64,000 nucleotides of DNA, taken from the NCBI RefSeq assembly GCF_000517025.1, contig NZ_KI912095.1, forward strand, positions 498,497-562,496. The letters run 5' to 3'. This document shows, one piece after another, positions 53,211 through 64,000 of the stretch. A program made the translations under genes and the position numbers. The notes under the pieces are model-generated. The model made no database searches. It was not told where the DNA came from and saw nothing but the letters and a program-made list of their open reading frames with translations. How positions within the stretch are numbered: position 1 is the stretch's first letter; every line of letters begins with the position of its first letter. The stretch comes from Halonatronum saccharophilum DSM 13868 (GTDB taxonomy: Bacteria; Bacillota; Halanaerobiia; Halobacteroidales; Halobacteroidaceae).

Positions 53211-55340
53211 TTAACCTTCTTCTATAACAAGATCAAAGTCTATCTCCTTCTCATCTAAGTTAACTCTTCTAACTTTAACCTTAACTTTATCTCCTAATTT
53301 ATAGACTTTGGCGGTTCTTTCTCCAATAAAGGCATGTTTGTCCTCATAATAATGATAATAATCATCTCTAAGCGAACTCACATGTACCATACCCTCTACC
53401 CCATTCTCTAATTCAACAAAACAAGCAAAAGACATTACACCGCTTATTATTCCATCATAAACCTCACCGATCTTATCTTGCATATACTCTACCATCTTCA
53501 AGTCTACAGATTCTCTTTCGGCATCCATAGCTTTGCGTTCTTGTACAGAAGAATGATCAGAGATTCTATATAAAGTCTCCTGTAATTCATCTGCTCTCTC
53601 TTCATTTATATAACCCTCATTGATAACCTCTTTAATAACACGGTGAATAGTAAGATCTGGATACCTTCTAATAGGAGATGTAAAATGAGAATAACACCTT
53701 GAAGCAAGACCAAAGTGTCCAATGTTTTCAGGGCTATAATGGGCCTGTTGCATACTTCTTAACAAAACAGTATTTACAACTCTCTCCTCATCTTTACCCT
53801 TAACCTCCTCTAGTAGATCCTGTAGAGCCTTTGGATGTAGATTATCTCCTAACCCCTTAATACTGTATCCCAAGTTATGGATGAAGGCATTAGCATTCTC
53901 TAACTTAGTCATCTTAGGCGTATCATGAACCCGATAAATAAATGGTATCTCTCGATAGTAAACACTCTCTGCTACAACTTCATTGGTTCTAATCATAAAC
54001 TCCTCAATAATTCTCTCTGAAACACCACGGTCAACTTTAATTATATCTATAGGCCTTCCTTCATCATCTAAAATAACCTTAGACTCAGGGAAATCAAAAT
54101 CGATACTCCCTCTATCAAAGCGTGCTTCTCGAATCTTTGCTGCCAACTCTTCCATAACTCTTAAGTCTTCAATTACATCCTTGTACTCTTCTATTAACTC
54201 TTCATCACCATCTGTTAACATTCTATTGACCTTGGTATAAGTCAGCCTATGGTTTACATTTATAATACTCTCAGTTATCTCATAGTCTACTAAGTTTCCA
54301 TCCTCAAGGTCAAAGTCCATAAAGACTGTCATTGCCAACCTATCAACACCAGAGATCAAACTACATAAGTTGTTAGATAATTTTTCAGGTAACATTGGAA
54401 TTACCCTATCTACTAAATATATACTGGTAGCTCTATTATAAGCTTCACTATTTAAAGCACTTCCTTCATTGACATAATAGGTTACATCCGCAATGTGTAC
54501 ACCTAGCCTAGCCTTTCCATTATCTAAGATCTCTAAAGATACTGCATCATCATAGTCTTTAGCATCTTCTCCATCGATAGTTACCATCCTAAGTTCTCTT
54601 AAATCTCTTCTTCTCTTCACTTCACTTTCAGGTATATAATCATCAATTAATTTCATTTCCTCTTTAACAGCATTTGGAAAGTCATCAGGTAGATCTAAAT
54701 TCCTAATTATAGCTTCTATATCTACCCCAGGATCTCCCTTATCTCCTAAGATTTCAACTATACTACCTTCAGGATTTCTTCGCTCCTCTGGCCATCTAGT
54801 TATCTCGGCAACAACCTTCTGACCATCCTTGGCCCCAGAAGTTTGAGACTTTGGAATGAAAATATCATGATATATCTTATTATCATCTGGAACTACAAAA
54901 CCAAAATTCTTACTCTGATCGTAATTTCCAACTACTTTGGTGTTGGCCCTTTCTAATATCCTAACAACCTCTCCAGATAGCTTCTTACCATCAGTATTTT
55001 TAGCTACTCTAACAATTACCTTATCATTATGCATAGCACCCTTTAAATCCTTTAAATTAACATAAACATCTTCAATATCTGGCTTTTCTGGTATTAAGAA
55101 AGCAAAACCTTTAGCATTTCCTTGTAACCTCCCTACTACCATACCCATTCTTTCAGGAACACCATAACAATCACGCCTATTACGAATAATTAAGCCCTTC
55201 TCTTCCATATCATCTAATATGTCTAAAAGCATCTTTTCTTCATTCTTAGGAATCTCAAAAACATCTAATAATTCACTTGCAGTCAATGGTTTATAAGCTT
55301 CCTCTTTCATAAAATTTAATATAACCTTTTTAATATTCAT
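53211..55340 (-). CDS. rnr: Ribonuclease R
   Basis: A 709-residue 3'-5' exoribonuclease. Order: N-terminal winged helix, two cold-shock domains (MGVVGRLQGNAKGFAFLIP, VVGNYDQSKNFGFVVPD), the RNB catalytic domain (VTIDGEDAKDYDDAVSLE with the Asp cluster; HFTSPIRRYPDLTIHR) and a C-terminal S1 domain. It lacks the long basic tail of the E. coli enzyme. It works with tmRNA and SmpB in degrading faulty mRNAs, fitting the gene order. Confidence 0.96.
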   Translation of the reverse strand: MNIKKVILNFMKEEAYKPLTASELLDVFEIPKNEEKMLLDILDDMEEKGLIIRNRRDCYGVPERMGMVVGRLQGNAKGFAFLIPEKPDIEDVYVNLKDLKGAMHNDKVIVRVAKNTDGKKLSGEVVRILERANTKVVGNYDQSKNFGFVVPDDNKIYHDIFIPKSQTSGAKDGQKVVAEITRWPEERRNPEGSIVEILGDKGDPGVDIEAIIRNLDLPDDFPNAVKEEMKLIDDYIPESEVKRRRDLRELRMVTIDGEDAKDYDDAVSLEILDNGKARLGVHIADVTYYVNEGSALNSEAYNRATSIYLVDRVIPMLPEKLSNNLCSLISGVDRLAMTVFMDFDLEDGNLVDYEITESIINVNHRLTYTKVNRMLTDGDEELIEEYKDVIEDLRVMEELAAKIREARFDRGSIDFDFPESKVILDDEGRPIDIIKVDRGVSERIIEEFMIRTNEVVAESVYYREIPFIYRVHDTPKMTKLENANAFIHNLGYSIKGLGDNLHPKALQDLLEEVKGKDEERVVNTVLLRSMQQAHYSPENIGHFGLASRCYSHFTSPIRRYPDLTIHRVIKEVINEGYINEERADELQETLYRISDHSSVQERKAMDAERESVDLKMVEYMQDKIGEVYDGIISGVMSFACFVELENGVEGMVHVSSLRDDYYHYYEDKHAFIGERTAKVYKLGDKVKVKVRRVNLDEKEIDFDLVIEEG

Positions 55341-55424
55341 TCTACCACTCCCTTCTAATTTTTTAATCTTAGCTTACTTATTATTTTGCTTAAAGAAGAA
55401 ATAAATATGTATTTCTTGTGAAAT

Positions 55425-55464
55425 ATAGAAAACTCTCAGTCAGATCACTATCCAACTAAGAGTT
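55425..55464 (-). terminator. Terminator after secG
   Basis: AACTCTTAGT and ACTGAGAGTT arms followed by TTTTCTATATTT on the minus strand, between secG and rnr. Confidence 0.8.
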
Positions 55465-55476
55465 CTATATTTAAGA

Positions 55477-55707
55477 TTATTGGACTGCAGCAATTATCAA
55501 AGCCAATAGCATAAATAAAATAGAAGAAGCTATAGTAATCTTAGACAACAGCTTGTCTATAGCTTTTCCACTACCTCCAAAGGATTGAGCAGCTCCACCA
55601 CCAGTAAGAGCACCCATTCCAGAACCTTCTCCTGACTGTAATAATACTGCAGCAATCAGTACAAATGATACAATAACAAGAAGCACTTTAAGAAGTACCA
55701 CCCACAA
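55477..55707 (-). CDS. secG: Preprotein translocase subunit SecG
   Basis: Two-helix accessory subunit of SecYEG. LIAAVLLQSGEGSGMGALTGGGAAQSFGG is the family core. Normal SecG length is about 75, so the start is near here: TTG at 55707 (76 residues) or GTG at 55701, both after AGGGGG. The 99-residue longer frame has no RBS. Confidence 0.92.
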   Translation of the reverse strand: MWVVLLKVLLVIVSFVLIAAVLLQSGEGSGMGALTGGGAAQSFGGSGKAIDKLLSKITIASSILFMLLALIIAAVQ

Positions 55708-55771
55708 CGCACCCCCTATATTAGAAAATAACATTATCATTTTAACATAAGTTGCCTTAAAAAGCAATTGA

Positions 55772-55912
55772 ATCACTGGTAATGAGTAACAAGTTATGAG
55801 TGATAAGCAAGTTCAAAACCTCATTTCTATGCCCATTAGCAATAGATTATATCTATTTGATTTTTCATAAGAAGTTTTATCTTCTTAATTTCACTGATTA
55901 CTCATAACTAGT
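55772..55912. repeat. Word-type inverted-repeat element
   Basis: The left arm has reiterated GGTAATGAGTAACAAGTTATG-like words, then AAAACC. The right arm is TTTCACTGATTACTCATAAC, ACTAG and TAATAAAG. It lies between eno and secG and shares words and the ACTAGTAATAAAG end with the element at 10541. Confidence 0.55.
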
Positions 55913-55977
55913 AATAAAGTTATTTAGAGTCTCTAAAAAAGTAATATTTACTAATATTTTTTAATATTAAATTAGAT

Positions 55978-56012
55978 AAAAAAGGTGCAGGTCTTAAGAC
56001 CTACACCTTTTT
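55978..56012 (-). terminator. Terminator of the glycolytic operon
   Basis: AAAAAGGTG and the rest of a near-perfect stem with centre GTCTTAAGAC, followed by TTTTTTATC on the minus strand, just after eno. Confidence 0.88.
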
Positions 56013-56018
56013 ATATTT

Positions 56019-57305
<1,287 letters not shown>

Positions 57306-57437
57306 TTAACTACCTCCTACATTTTATTTGATTTGGTTTTACTTTCAAGTTTAAATTCAACTTCAATGAACTTAAACCTTATATCTATTAACTCCTAGTA
57401 ACTATAACTAATCACTAGTCATTAATTACAATTAAGA

Positions 57438-58979
57438 TTATTTAATTAATTGACTACCTGTCATCTCTTTAGGTACATCAATTCCCAATAACTTAAGCAT
57501 TGTTGGAGCAAAGTCTGCTAACTTACCACCATTGACAAGCTTAGCATCCTTATGATTATCATTAGCATAAATAAGCGGAACTTGATTAGTTGTATGAGCA
57601 GTAAAAGGCTCACCTGTATCATAATCAACCATCTGTTCACCATTACCATGATCTGCTGTAATTAAAAGACCTCCACCTTTAGCTAAGATAGCATCGGCAA
57701 CCTTACCCAAACATTCATCTACAGCCTCTACAGCTGTGATCTCTGCATCAAAATCACCTGTATGTCCAACCATATCTGGATTAGCATAGTTTAAGATTAT
57801 AACATCATAATCCTTCTCTTCCATCTTAGCTAATAGATTATCAGTTACTTCATAAGCACTCATCTCTGGCTTCATGTCATAGGTAGCAACATCAGGTGAT
57901 GGAATCAACTCTCTATCTTCTCCTTTATTTGGTGTTTCCTTGCCACCATTGAAAAAGAAAGTAACATGAGCATACTTTTCAGTTTCAGCAGTTCTTAGCT
58001 GCTTTAAACCATTGGTTGCTAAGACTTGACCAAGGGTATTGACAAGTTCAGTTGTCGGATAAGCTATAGGAGCATCGATGGTTTCATCATATTCAGTCAT
58101 ACATACAAGATGAACATCTGGATGTACTTTTCGATCAAAACCAGCAAATTCCTTATCATTTAATGCTCTAGTCAACTGTCTAGCTCTATCAGGTCTAAAG
58201 TTAAAGAAGATGATAGAATCATTATCTCCAACTCTGTTAATAGCTTCACCATTTTCATCAGTTATAACTGTAGGTAAGACAAACTCATCTGTTTTATCAT
58301 CTGCATAGGAAGTTTCTATAGCTTTAAGGGCAGTACTAGCTTTCTTCCCTTCACCTAAACACATAGCATTATAGGACTTTGCAGTTCTCTCCCAACGAGT
58401 ATCTCGATCCATATAGTAATAACGACCACCTATAGTTGAAATTTCACCTACACCTATCTCTTCTATCTTGGCTTCTAACTCTTTTACATACTTTTTAGCA
58501 CTTGATGGCGGTACATCTCTACCATCTAAAATAGGATGGACATAGACTTTGTCTAGCCCCTCTTTTTTGGCCATCTCTAACAAAGCATATAGATGTTTAT
58601 TATGACTATGAACTCCACCATCAGATAGTAATCCTAATAGGTGCAAAGCAGAATTATTATTCTTAACCTTCTTTATAGCTTCTGATAGGACTTCATTTTC
58701 AAAGAAATCACCTTCTTTGATTGCTAGAGAGATTCTGGTTAAATCTTGATATACAACTCTACCAGCACCTAAGTTCAAATGTCCAACCTCTGAATTACCC
58801 ATTTGACCTTCTGGTAGACCAACAGCTTCTCCAGCAGCATTTATAACAGCATGCGGATAATCTTCCCACAATTTATCAAAATTAGGCGTATTAGCTGCTT
58901 TTATAGCATTTGCCTCTTCTTTATCATTAAGTCCAAATCCATCTAATATAATTAAAGCTAAGGGTTTTGGTTTATTCAT
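57438..58979 (-). CDS. gpmI: Phosphoglycerate mutase, cofactor-independent
   Basis: A 513-residue Mn-dependent mutase. [10 protein letters not shown] with the first metal Asp, [17 protein letters not shown] with the phospho-Ser, [15 protein letters not shown] and [11 protein letters not shown] are present. Sensitive to pH and Mn in spore formers. Confidence 0.98.
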   Translation of the reverse strand: MNKPKPLALIILDGFGLNDKEEANAIKAANTPNFDKLWEDYPHAVINAAGEAVGLPEGQMGNSEVGHLNLGAGRVVYQDLTRISLAIKEGDFFENEVLSEAIKKVKNNNSALHLLGLLSDGGVHSHNKHLYALLEMAKKEGLDKVYVHPILDGRDVPPSSAKKYVKELEAKIEEIGVGEISTIGGRYYYMDRDTRWERTAKSYNAMCLGEGKKASTALKAIETSYADDKTDEFVLPTVITDENGEAINRVGDNDSIIFFNFRPDRARQLTRALNDKEFAGFDRKVHPDVHLVCMTEYDETIDAPIAYPTTELVNTLGQVLATNGLKQLRTAETEKYAHVTFFFNGGKETPNKGEDRELIPSPDVATYDMKPEMSAYEVTDNLLAKMEEKDYDVIILNYANPDMVGHTGDFDAEITAVEAVDECLGKVADAILAKGGGLLITADHGNGEQMVDYDTGEPFTAHTTNQVPLIYANDNHKDAKLVNGGKLADFAPTMLKLLGIDVPKEMTGSQLIK

Positions 58980-59006
58980 TTATATTTCCCCTTTCTTTAT
59001 CATTTA

Positions 59007-59762
59007 TTACTTATTAAAGTTAACAATTTTAGAGAAGGATTCTGCCTCCAAGCTAGCTCCCCCAACTAAAGCACCATCAATATTAGGTTGTGCCATAATC
59101 TCTTTTACATTATGCGGTTTAACACTTCCACCATATTGAATTCTAATACTTTGAGCAGTTTCTGCATCATACATACTAGCTATAGTCTGTCTAATAAATT
59201 TGATTATCTCTTCAGCTTGTTCTGGAGTAGCAGTCTTTCCAGTTCCAATAGCCCAGATTGGTTCATAGGCAAGTACCATATCTTTAACAGCTTCTGCTTG
59301 AACTCCAGAAAGCCCAGCAGCTAATTGAAATTTAATCTTTTCAAATAAAACTCCAGATTCTCTCTCTTCTAATGTCTCACCAATACAAAGAATTGGTGTT
59401 AAATCATTATCTATAGCTGCTTTTAACTTTAAGTTTAATAATTCATCATTCTCACCAAAGATCTCTCTTCTTTCAGAGTGGCCTACTATTACATATTTAC
59501 ATCCTACTGACTTGACCATAGCTGGAGAAAGCTCACCAGTATAAGCTCCACTATCTCTCCAGTACATATTTTCAGCACCTAAATCCACATTACTTCCTTC
59601 TACCACTTCATTCATAGCATATAAGTTAACAGCTGGAGCACAGATAGCAACATCTACATCATCTGCATCAGCTACTAGACCCTTTAGCTCATTTACCATA
59701 GCAACTGCTTCATCAACAGTCTTATTCATCTTCCAGTTTCCTGCCATTAAAGGTATGCGCAC
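59007..59762 (-). CDS. tpiA: Triosephosphate isomerase
   Basis: A 251-residue TIM barrel. MAGNWKMNK, YVIVGHSERREIF (catalytic His) and LAYEPIWAIGTGKTATPEQA (catalytic Glu and loop 6). GTG start after GGAGGG. A 508-bp gap with repeats separates it from pgk. Confidence 0.98.
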   Translation of the reverse strand: MRIPLMAGNWKMNKTVDEAVAMVNELKGLVADADDVDVAICAPAVNLYAMNEVVEGSNVDLGAENMYWRDSGAYTGELSPAMVKSVGCKYVIVGHSERREIFGENDELLNLKLKAAIDNDLTPILCIGETLEERESGVLFEKIKFQLAAGLSGVQAEAVKDMVLAYEPIWAIGTGKTATPEQAEEIIKFIRQTIASMYDAETAQSIRIQYGGSVKPHNVKEIMAQPNIDGALVGGASLEAESFSKIVNFNK

Positions 59763-59784
59763 AAAAATCCCTCCGTTTTGTTAG

Positions 59785-59935
59785 TTTGCAGTATACAGTT
59801 TACAGTGTACAGTTAAAGAAGAAAATCTTCAAAAATAAAATATTTTAGCTATAAGCTATACACCTTATACTATAGACTGTTATTATCAGTATGTATCACG
59901 CATAGTATACAAAAAGCCATTGTAGACTATGCGTT
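59785..59935. repeat. Word-type and simple hairpins upstream of tpiA
   Basis: GTATACAGTTTACAGTG and later CTATAGACTGTTA form an imperfect inverted repeat built of ACAGT/TATAG words (59788-59882). A separate hairpin ACGCATAGT/ACTATGCGT lies at about 59898-59935. No gene found. Confidence 0.5.
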
Positions 59936-59947
59936 ATAAATTAAAAT

Positions 59948-60290
59948 TTATCTGTCGCTCAACGATTCCCTCCTGGTTTGAAGTGCAAAACCAGTCGTGT
60001 TCTTCGGAATAGAAGAAACATTACGTTACTACATGAGTATAATTTCTACTTAGATTATCTGTCACTCAACGCTTCTCTCACTGCCTAAAAGGCAAGGCAG
60101 TTCGTGTACTTCGGAATATATATTGACATTAGCAAACAGAATTAGTCACATTAATATTTCCTATTATCTATCACTTAACGCCTCTCTCACTGCCTAAAAG
60201 GCAAGGCAGCTCGTGTACTTCGGACTAGAAGCAACATTACTATACTCTATGAGTATAATTTCTATTTAATTTATCTGTCACTTAACGATT
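59948..60290 (-). repeat. Tandem repeats carrying the pgk 3' end
   Basis: Stop-codon-like TTATCTGTCRCT blocks occur at 59948, 60055 and 60164 (TTATCTATCACT) besides the true pgk end at 60271, a period of 107-109 bp. On the minus strand each reads E(S/A)LSDR-stop, then a spacer, TCCGAAG, ACACGA and a hairpin (CTGCCT/AGGCAG, or CTGGTTT/AAACCAG). Confidence 0.85.
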
Positions 60291-61446
60291 CTACCGCTGG
60301 TAATGGCTTTCCTTCGAAGAATTGTAGGGAAGCTCCTCCACCAGTAGATATATGAGTCATTTTACCATCTAATCCAGCTTTATTAACAGCAGCAGCAGAA
60401 TCTCCACCACCGATAATTGTCATAGCATCAAGATCAGCTAATACTTGAGCAACTTGATTAGTACCTTTAGCAAAGGCATCCATCTCAAATACACCCATTG
60501 GCCCGTTCCAAACTACAGTCTTTGCTTCTTTAAGAACTGCTTCAAACTTAGCAATAGCATCTGGACCGATATCAAGAGCTTGCCACCCATCTTCGATTCC
60601 ATCTACTGCAACTACTTTATTGTTTGCGTCAGCAGCAAAATCATCAGCAACTACAACATCAGTTGGAAGTAAAATTTTATCTCCTGCTTTTTCCATTAAT
60701 TCCTTAGCTAGATCAATCTTATCAGTCTCAACTAAAGAATCACCAGTTGGATGACCTTGAGCAGCGATGAATGTATTTGCCATTCCACCACCGATAATCA
60801 AAGAGTCAGCTTTCTCTAATAAAGATTCAATAACTGCAATCTTGTCAGAGACCTTAGCTCCACCGATTATAGCTACAAATGGTCTATCTGGGCTTTTAAC
60901 AGCTTTACCCATTACATCTAGCTCATTTTGAATTAAGAAGCCCATAGCTGATTCTTCAACATGATGAGTTATACCTTCAGTTGAAGCATGAGCTCTATGA
61001 GTAGCACCAAAAGCGTCATTTACATAAACATCAGCTAACTTAGCTAATTCTTTAGCAAATTCTGCATCGTTGCTCTTCTCACCTGCATTGAACCTAGTGT
61101 TCTCTAATAATAAAACATCTCCTGCTTCCATATTAGCAACTGCTTTCTCAGGCTCTTCTCCAACAGTAGTGTCCGTCTTAATAATAGTTTTTTCTAATTT
61201 ATCAGATAAAACTTGAGCAACAGAATCTAGTCTAAACTCTTCTTTTACCTCACCTTTAGGTCTACCTAAGTGAGACATAAGAATAACCTTAGCATCCTCA
61301 TTAATCAAATAATTAATTGTAGGTAAAGCAGCTCCAATTCTAGTATCATCAGTTACCTTACCATCCTTCATTGGAACATTAAAATCAACTCTTACTAAAA
61401 CCTTTTTACCTTTAACATCTATATCCTTTAAAGTCTTCTTATTCAT
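60271..61446 (-). CDS. pgk: Phosphoglycerate kinase
   Basis: A 391-residue ATP-producing glycolytic kinase. [53 protein letters not shown] and [13 protein letters not shown] are conserved. The start is the ATG at 61446 ([11 protein letters not shown]); the 18-residue extension upstream spans the RBS GGGGG. Its last seven codons are copied in the downstream repeat array. Confidence 0.97.
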   Translation of the reverse strand: MNKKTLKDIDVKGKKVLVRVDFNVPMKDGKVTDDTRIGAALPTINYLINEDAKVILMSHLGRPKGEVKEEFRLDSVAQVLSDKLEKTIIKTDTTVGEEPEKAVANMEAGDVLLLENTRFNAGEKSNDAEFAKELAKLADVYVNDAFGATHRAHASTEGITHHVEESAMGFLIQNELDVMGKAVKSPDRPFVAIIGGAKVSDKIAVIESLLEKADSLIIGGGMANTFIAAQGHPTGDSLVETDKIDLAKELMEKAGDKILLPTDVVVADDFAADANNKVVAVDGIEDGWQALDIGPDAIAKFEAVLKEAKTVVWNGPMGVFEMDAFAKGTNQVAQVLADLDAMTIIGGGDSAAAVNKAGLDGKMTHISTGGGASLQFFEGKPLPAVESLSDR

Positions 61447-61540
61447 AACTACACCCCCAAAGTTAAATTCAAATCTAAAAACAATCAGATTTAATCCCAA
61501 AGATTAATATAATATTTAAACTTTATAATATAATTATTTC

Positions 61541-61564
61541 AGGGTCAGAACTTAATCTGACCCT
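61541..61564 (-). other. Hairpin between gap and pgk
   Basis: Perfect 9-bp arms AGGGTCAGA and TCTGACCCT with a 6-base loop lie just after gap. No T-run follows on the minus strand, so it is more likely a stability or processing hairpin that sets gap expression above pgk. Confidence 0.6.
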
Positions 61565-61581
61565 AAAATTTTAAACTATAA

Positions 61582-62577
61582 TTAAAGTCTCTTAGCTAAA
61601 TCAACAACTCTATTAGTATAACTTAGTTCATTATCATACCAAGAAATAATCTTAACCATATTACCATTTACAACCATAGTTGATTTAGCATCAACTAGAG
61701 AAGATTCAAATTGTCCCATGATATCTCTAGATACTAACTCTTCTTCAGTATAACCTAATACGCCTTCCATTTCTCCTTCTGCTTTTGCTTTAAGAGCAGC
61801 GTTTACTTCTTCAACAGTAACATCTTTACTTAAAGTAAATACTCCATCAACACAAGAACCATTAGGAACTGGAACTCTCATTGCCATACCATCAATCTTA
61901 CCATCTAACTCTGGTAATACTTTAGTAGTAGCAATAGCTGCACCAGTAGTAGTAGGAATGATATTTTCAGCAGCAGTTCTACCTCTTCTTCTCTTAGCAA
62001 ATGGCATATCTAAAATAGCTTGGCTAGAAGTATAACCATGAATTGTAGTAATTAAACCTTTTTCAATACCAAACTCATCATTTAATGCTTTTGCCAAAGG
62101 AGCTAAACAGTTAGTTGTACATGATGCATTAGAAACGATCTTATCATCATCAGATAAATCATCATCATTAACACCTAGTACAATAGTGTTATCAATTTTA
62201 TCTTTAGCTGGTACAGTTAATAATACTTTCTTAGCTCCAGCCTCTAAATGCTTTTCTAATTGAGATTTCTTTCTAAATACACCAGTAGATTCGATAACTA
62301 CATCAACATTCTTTTCAGCCCATGGTAATTCTGCTGGATCCTTAATAGCAGAAACTTCAATCTCCTTACCATTAACTACTAAGTTACCATTACTAATATC
62401 TACTGTACCATCAAAACGACCATGTACAGAGTCATACTTTAGTAGGTAAGCTAAATTATCTACATCAGTTAAATCATTAATAGCAACAATTTCAAAATCT
62501 TCACCTCTTGACTCAACTAATCTTAAAAAACCTCTACCAATTCTTCCAAATCCATTAATAGCAATTTTCTTACTCAT
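61582..62577 (-). CDS. gap: Glyceraldehyde-3-phosphate dehydrogenase, type I
   Basis: A 331-residue NAD enzyme. INGFGRIGRGFLRLVESR, the active site SNASCTTNCLAPLAKAL and the late SWYDNELSYTNRVVDL are present. It is the first enzyme gene after the CggR regulator. Confidence 0.98.
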   Translation of the reverse strand: MSKKIAINGFGRIGRGFLRLVESRGEDFEIVAINDLTDVDNLAYLLKYDSVHGRFDGTVDISNGNLVVNGKEIEVSAIKDPAELPWAEKNVDVVIESTGVFRKKSQLEKHLEAGAKKVLLTVPAKDKIDNTIVLGVNDDDLSDDDKIVSNASCTTNCLAPLAKALNDEFGIEKGLITTIHGYTSSQAILDMPFAKRRRGRTAAENIIPTTTGAAIATTKVLPELDGKIDGMAMRVPVPNGSCVDGVFTLSKDVTVEEVNAALKAKAEGEMEGVLGYTEEELVSRDIMGQFESSLVDAKSTMVVNGNMVKIISWYDNELSYTNRVVDLAKRL

Positions 62578-62671
62578 TATTAAATCCCTCCATTTTTTAA
62601 TTTATTTGTTTAATTAAAAACAAAATTTTAAGCTTTTATAATTAACTATTAGTTATCTTACTAACCAATAG

Positions 62672-63709
62672 TTAGTTAACCTTATTTTCTTGATCAATAA
62701 GTTCCAAAATACCCATAGCAGCATCTTCATCTACAATCAATATATCCTGATAATCTTTAGATACAGAGGCCAAAATTGCTTTTGCTTTGTTTTTGCCTTC
62801 AGCTATAGCAACTACCTTCTTTATTTTAGCCAAATCAGATAATTTTAATCCAACACTTTCAGTTGAATATACAATCTTACCTACTTGATTAAAATAATAA
62901 CCAAAAGCCTCTCCTACAGCTCCAGCTTTCTTTAACTTTTCAATCTCAGATAAAGGCATTCCCCTTCTTTTAGCCATCACTTGAGCGGTACCTATACCAT
63001 GTATCAAAACATCAGCTCTTTTAGCCAAATCCAAAACCTTTTTTATAGAAGGTTCTTTTATTAAGGTTGAAATTGTCTCTTTCTTTAGATTATCTGGAGT
63101 ATGTAATAGGTAGTATTCACCACCCAGTTTCTTAGCTATCTTAGCTGCAATAGTATTGGATTGAATTTCAACTTCTTCTCCTAAACCCCCACGAGCAGGA
63201 ACTACAGTAATGTTTAAATTCTTGCTTACAGGAGTCATTGCTTCAGCTAAGGTAGATAAAGTAGTTCCACCAGTAACAGCAATTACCTCACCATAGGAGA
63301 TCATATCCTTCAAGATATAAGCAGCAAATCTCCCCAACTCCTCTTTGACTTGAGTAGAATTAATACTCTTAGGAAGTATATGAACTTCCATTGCCAAAAA
63401 ACTACCTAACCTCTTTTCTAACTTACTTGTACCTTTTAGCTCTTTTATAAACAACTCCAATTCCCTTAACATCTTCCCACCATTTAGTGTGATTACTGCT
63501 CCTGCGCTTGTTGTATCGATGAACTTCTTATCTTTTAAAAAATCTAGATGTTTACGAATAGTTCTTTCGCTCAAATCAAGCTCTTGGGCCAACGATCTCC
63601 TCCCAATTGGTTGGAGCCTCTCTACTAACTTGAGAATTTCATATCTTCTTTCAATAACCTTAAAAATTTCTGGAGCTATTCTCTTTTGCAACTTTAGATA
63701 ATCTGCCAT
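62672..63709 (-). CDS. cggR: Central glycolytic genes regulator CggR (SorC family)
   Basis: A 345-residue repressor. An N-terminal HTH (GRRSLAQELDLSERTIRKHLDFL) is followed by the sugar-phosphate-binding domain (VIAVTGGTTLSTLAEAMTP, VVPARGGLGEEVEIQSNTIAAKIA, LIHGIGTAQVMAKRRGM). In Bacillus fructose 1,6-bisphosphate releases it from DNA. The start is the ATG at 63709 after GAGGGATACTTG; the longer frame to 63835 would run through the operator at 63732-63768. Confidence 0.93.
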   Translation of the reverse strand: MADYLKLQKRIAPEIFKVIERRYEILKLVERLQPIGRRSLAQELDLSERTIRKHLDFLKDKKFIDTTSAGAVITLNGGKMLRELELFIKELKGTSKLEKRLGSFLAMEVHILPKSINSTQVKEELGRFAAYILKDMISYGEVIAVTGGTTLSTLAEAMTPVSKNLNITVVPARGGLGEEVEIQSNTIAAKIAKKLGGEYYLLHTPDNLKKETISTLIKEPSIKKVLDLAKRADVLIHGIGTAQVMAKRRGMPLSEIEKLKKAGAVGEAFGYYFNQVGKIVYSTESVGLKLSDLAKIKKVVAIAEGKNKAKAILASVSKDYQDILIVDEDAAMGILELIDQENKVN

Positions 63710-63731
63710 CAAGTATCCCTCAACTTTCGAA

Positions 63732-63768
63732 TGGGACATTTTTGTCCTGGTATCTTTTTTTTGTCCCA
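63732..63768 (-). promoter_or_regulatory. CggR operator-like repeats
   Basis: TGGGACATTTTTGTCC and, 13 bp on, TTGTCCCA on the plus strand. The Bacillus gapA operator uses GGGAC and TGTCC half-sites in the same way. It lies in front of cggR, downstream of a TATAAT at 63801-63806. A further GTCAAAATTGGGACAG lies upstream near 63935-63950. Confidence 0.65.
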
Positions 63769-64000
63769 CTCTTTTCAAAAAATAAGGTGCTTTATCCAGT
63801 ATTATAAGCAACTTAACTTCAAATATTCTTTTCAATCAAGATATGTATTGGTAAAAAATACTTCTTTATATGTATAGTAGAAAGATTAAAATAGTTACCG
63901 GGATAAATATACCCTACCAACTTACTTCTGTCCCAATTTTGACAAAAAAATTCCATAGCAGATCGATTAACCCTTCACTATACTAATTATACATAAAAAC

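Noticed and set aside
59948-60290. Possible CRISPR or riboswitch before tpiA
   Set aside because: The period of 107-109 bp and the copied pgk 3' end identify a tandem duplication; no aptamer pattern recognised.

Overview
The window looks like a chromosomal segment of a halophilic, anaerobic, spore-forming Firmicute, most probably order Halanaerobiales, family Halobacteroidaceae (an Orenia-like organism). This is an inference. It rests on low GC content, strong Shine-Dalgarno sites, a glycine-betaine ABC importer, a GerAB-type spore germination permease, a GerM-domain protein, ferredoxin-style redox genes and the classic Gram-positive cggR-gapA-pgk-tpiA-gpmI-eno operon. Nearly all genes are on the minus strand. 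The plus strand carries only a TraB/GumN protein, a small Cys-rich protein, a VanW protein and a CmpB-like membrane protein.

Layout. 1-1.3 kb: a broken IS30 transposase and a DUF2325 gene. 1.3-10.5 kb: a YibE/F membrane protein, a Fur-regulated iron locus (feoA, feoB, two nicotianamine-synthase-like SAM enzymes around an LPG-flippase-like membrane protein, then fur), a hydrogenase-maturation-type protease, a thioredoxin-reductase-like flavoprotein without NADPH motifs, and the FetAB metal exporter. 10.7-13.4 kb: arsenic resistance (ACR3, a phosphoesterase, ArsR). 13.6-20.9 kb: glycerol use (orphan DhaM, a three-gene glycerol-3-phosphate dehydrogenase set, glpK, glpF, and the antiterminator GlpP, with hairpins in two leaders). 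21-22 kb: tRNA-Lys, Glu, Cys and Leu separated by unusual repeats. 22.3-25.5 kb: the glycine-betaine transporter with a terminator in its leader. 25.6-30.7 kb: efp, an Xaa-Pro peptidase and aroQ-aroB-aroK-aroC. 31.8-35.6 kb: minor pilins and PilN/PilO/PilP-like proteins without an ATPase or secretin. 36-43.8 kb: murI, a GerMN protein, two AMIN-domain amidases and pgi. 44-51.9 kb: a subtilase fused to membrane and HEAT-like regions, VanW, a radical SAM protein, germination genes and bacteriohemerythrin. 52-56 kb: tRNA-Trp, tmRNA, smpB, rnr, secG. 56-63.8 kb: the glycolytic operon with CggR.

How the parts fit. Iron is handled by import (Feo, Fur boxes at two promoters), probable export (Fet), and perhaps a nicotianamine-like small molecule made by the two NAS-like enzymes. 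Glycerol enters through GlpF, is phosphorylated by GlpK and oxidised by the GlpA-type complex, whose product feeds the triose part of the glycolytic operon. RNase R, SmpB and tmRNA form a ribosome-rescue block.

The most unusual content lies outside the genes. The heptamer TTGGCCC/GGGCCAA is strongly enriched in all reading frames. The 3' end of pgk is repeated three times at a 107-109 bp period. Direct repeats abut the 3' end of tRNA-Glu and share a hairpin with a region 27 kb away. Several intergenic inverted repeats have arms built from reiterated 6-8 bp words. The best RBS of three genes points to a non-standard start codon (ATT or CTG). All assignments come from reading the sequence; no database search was run.
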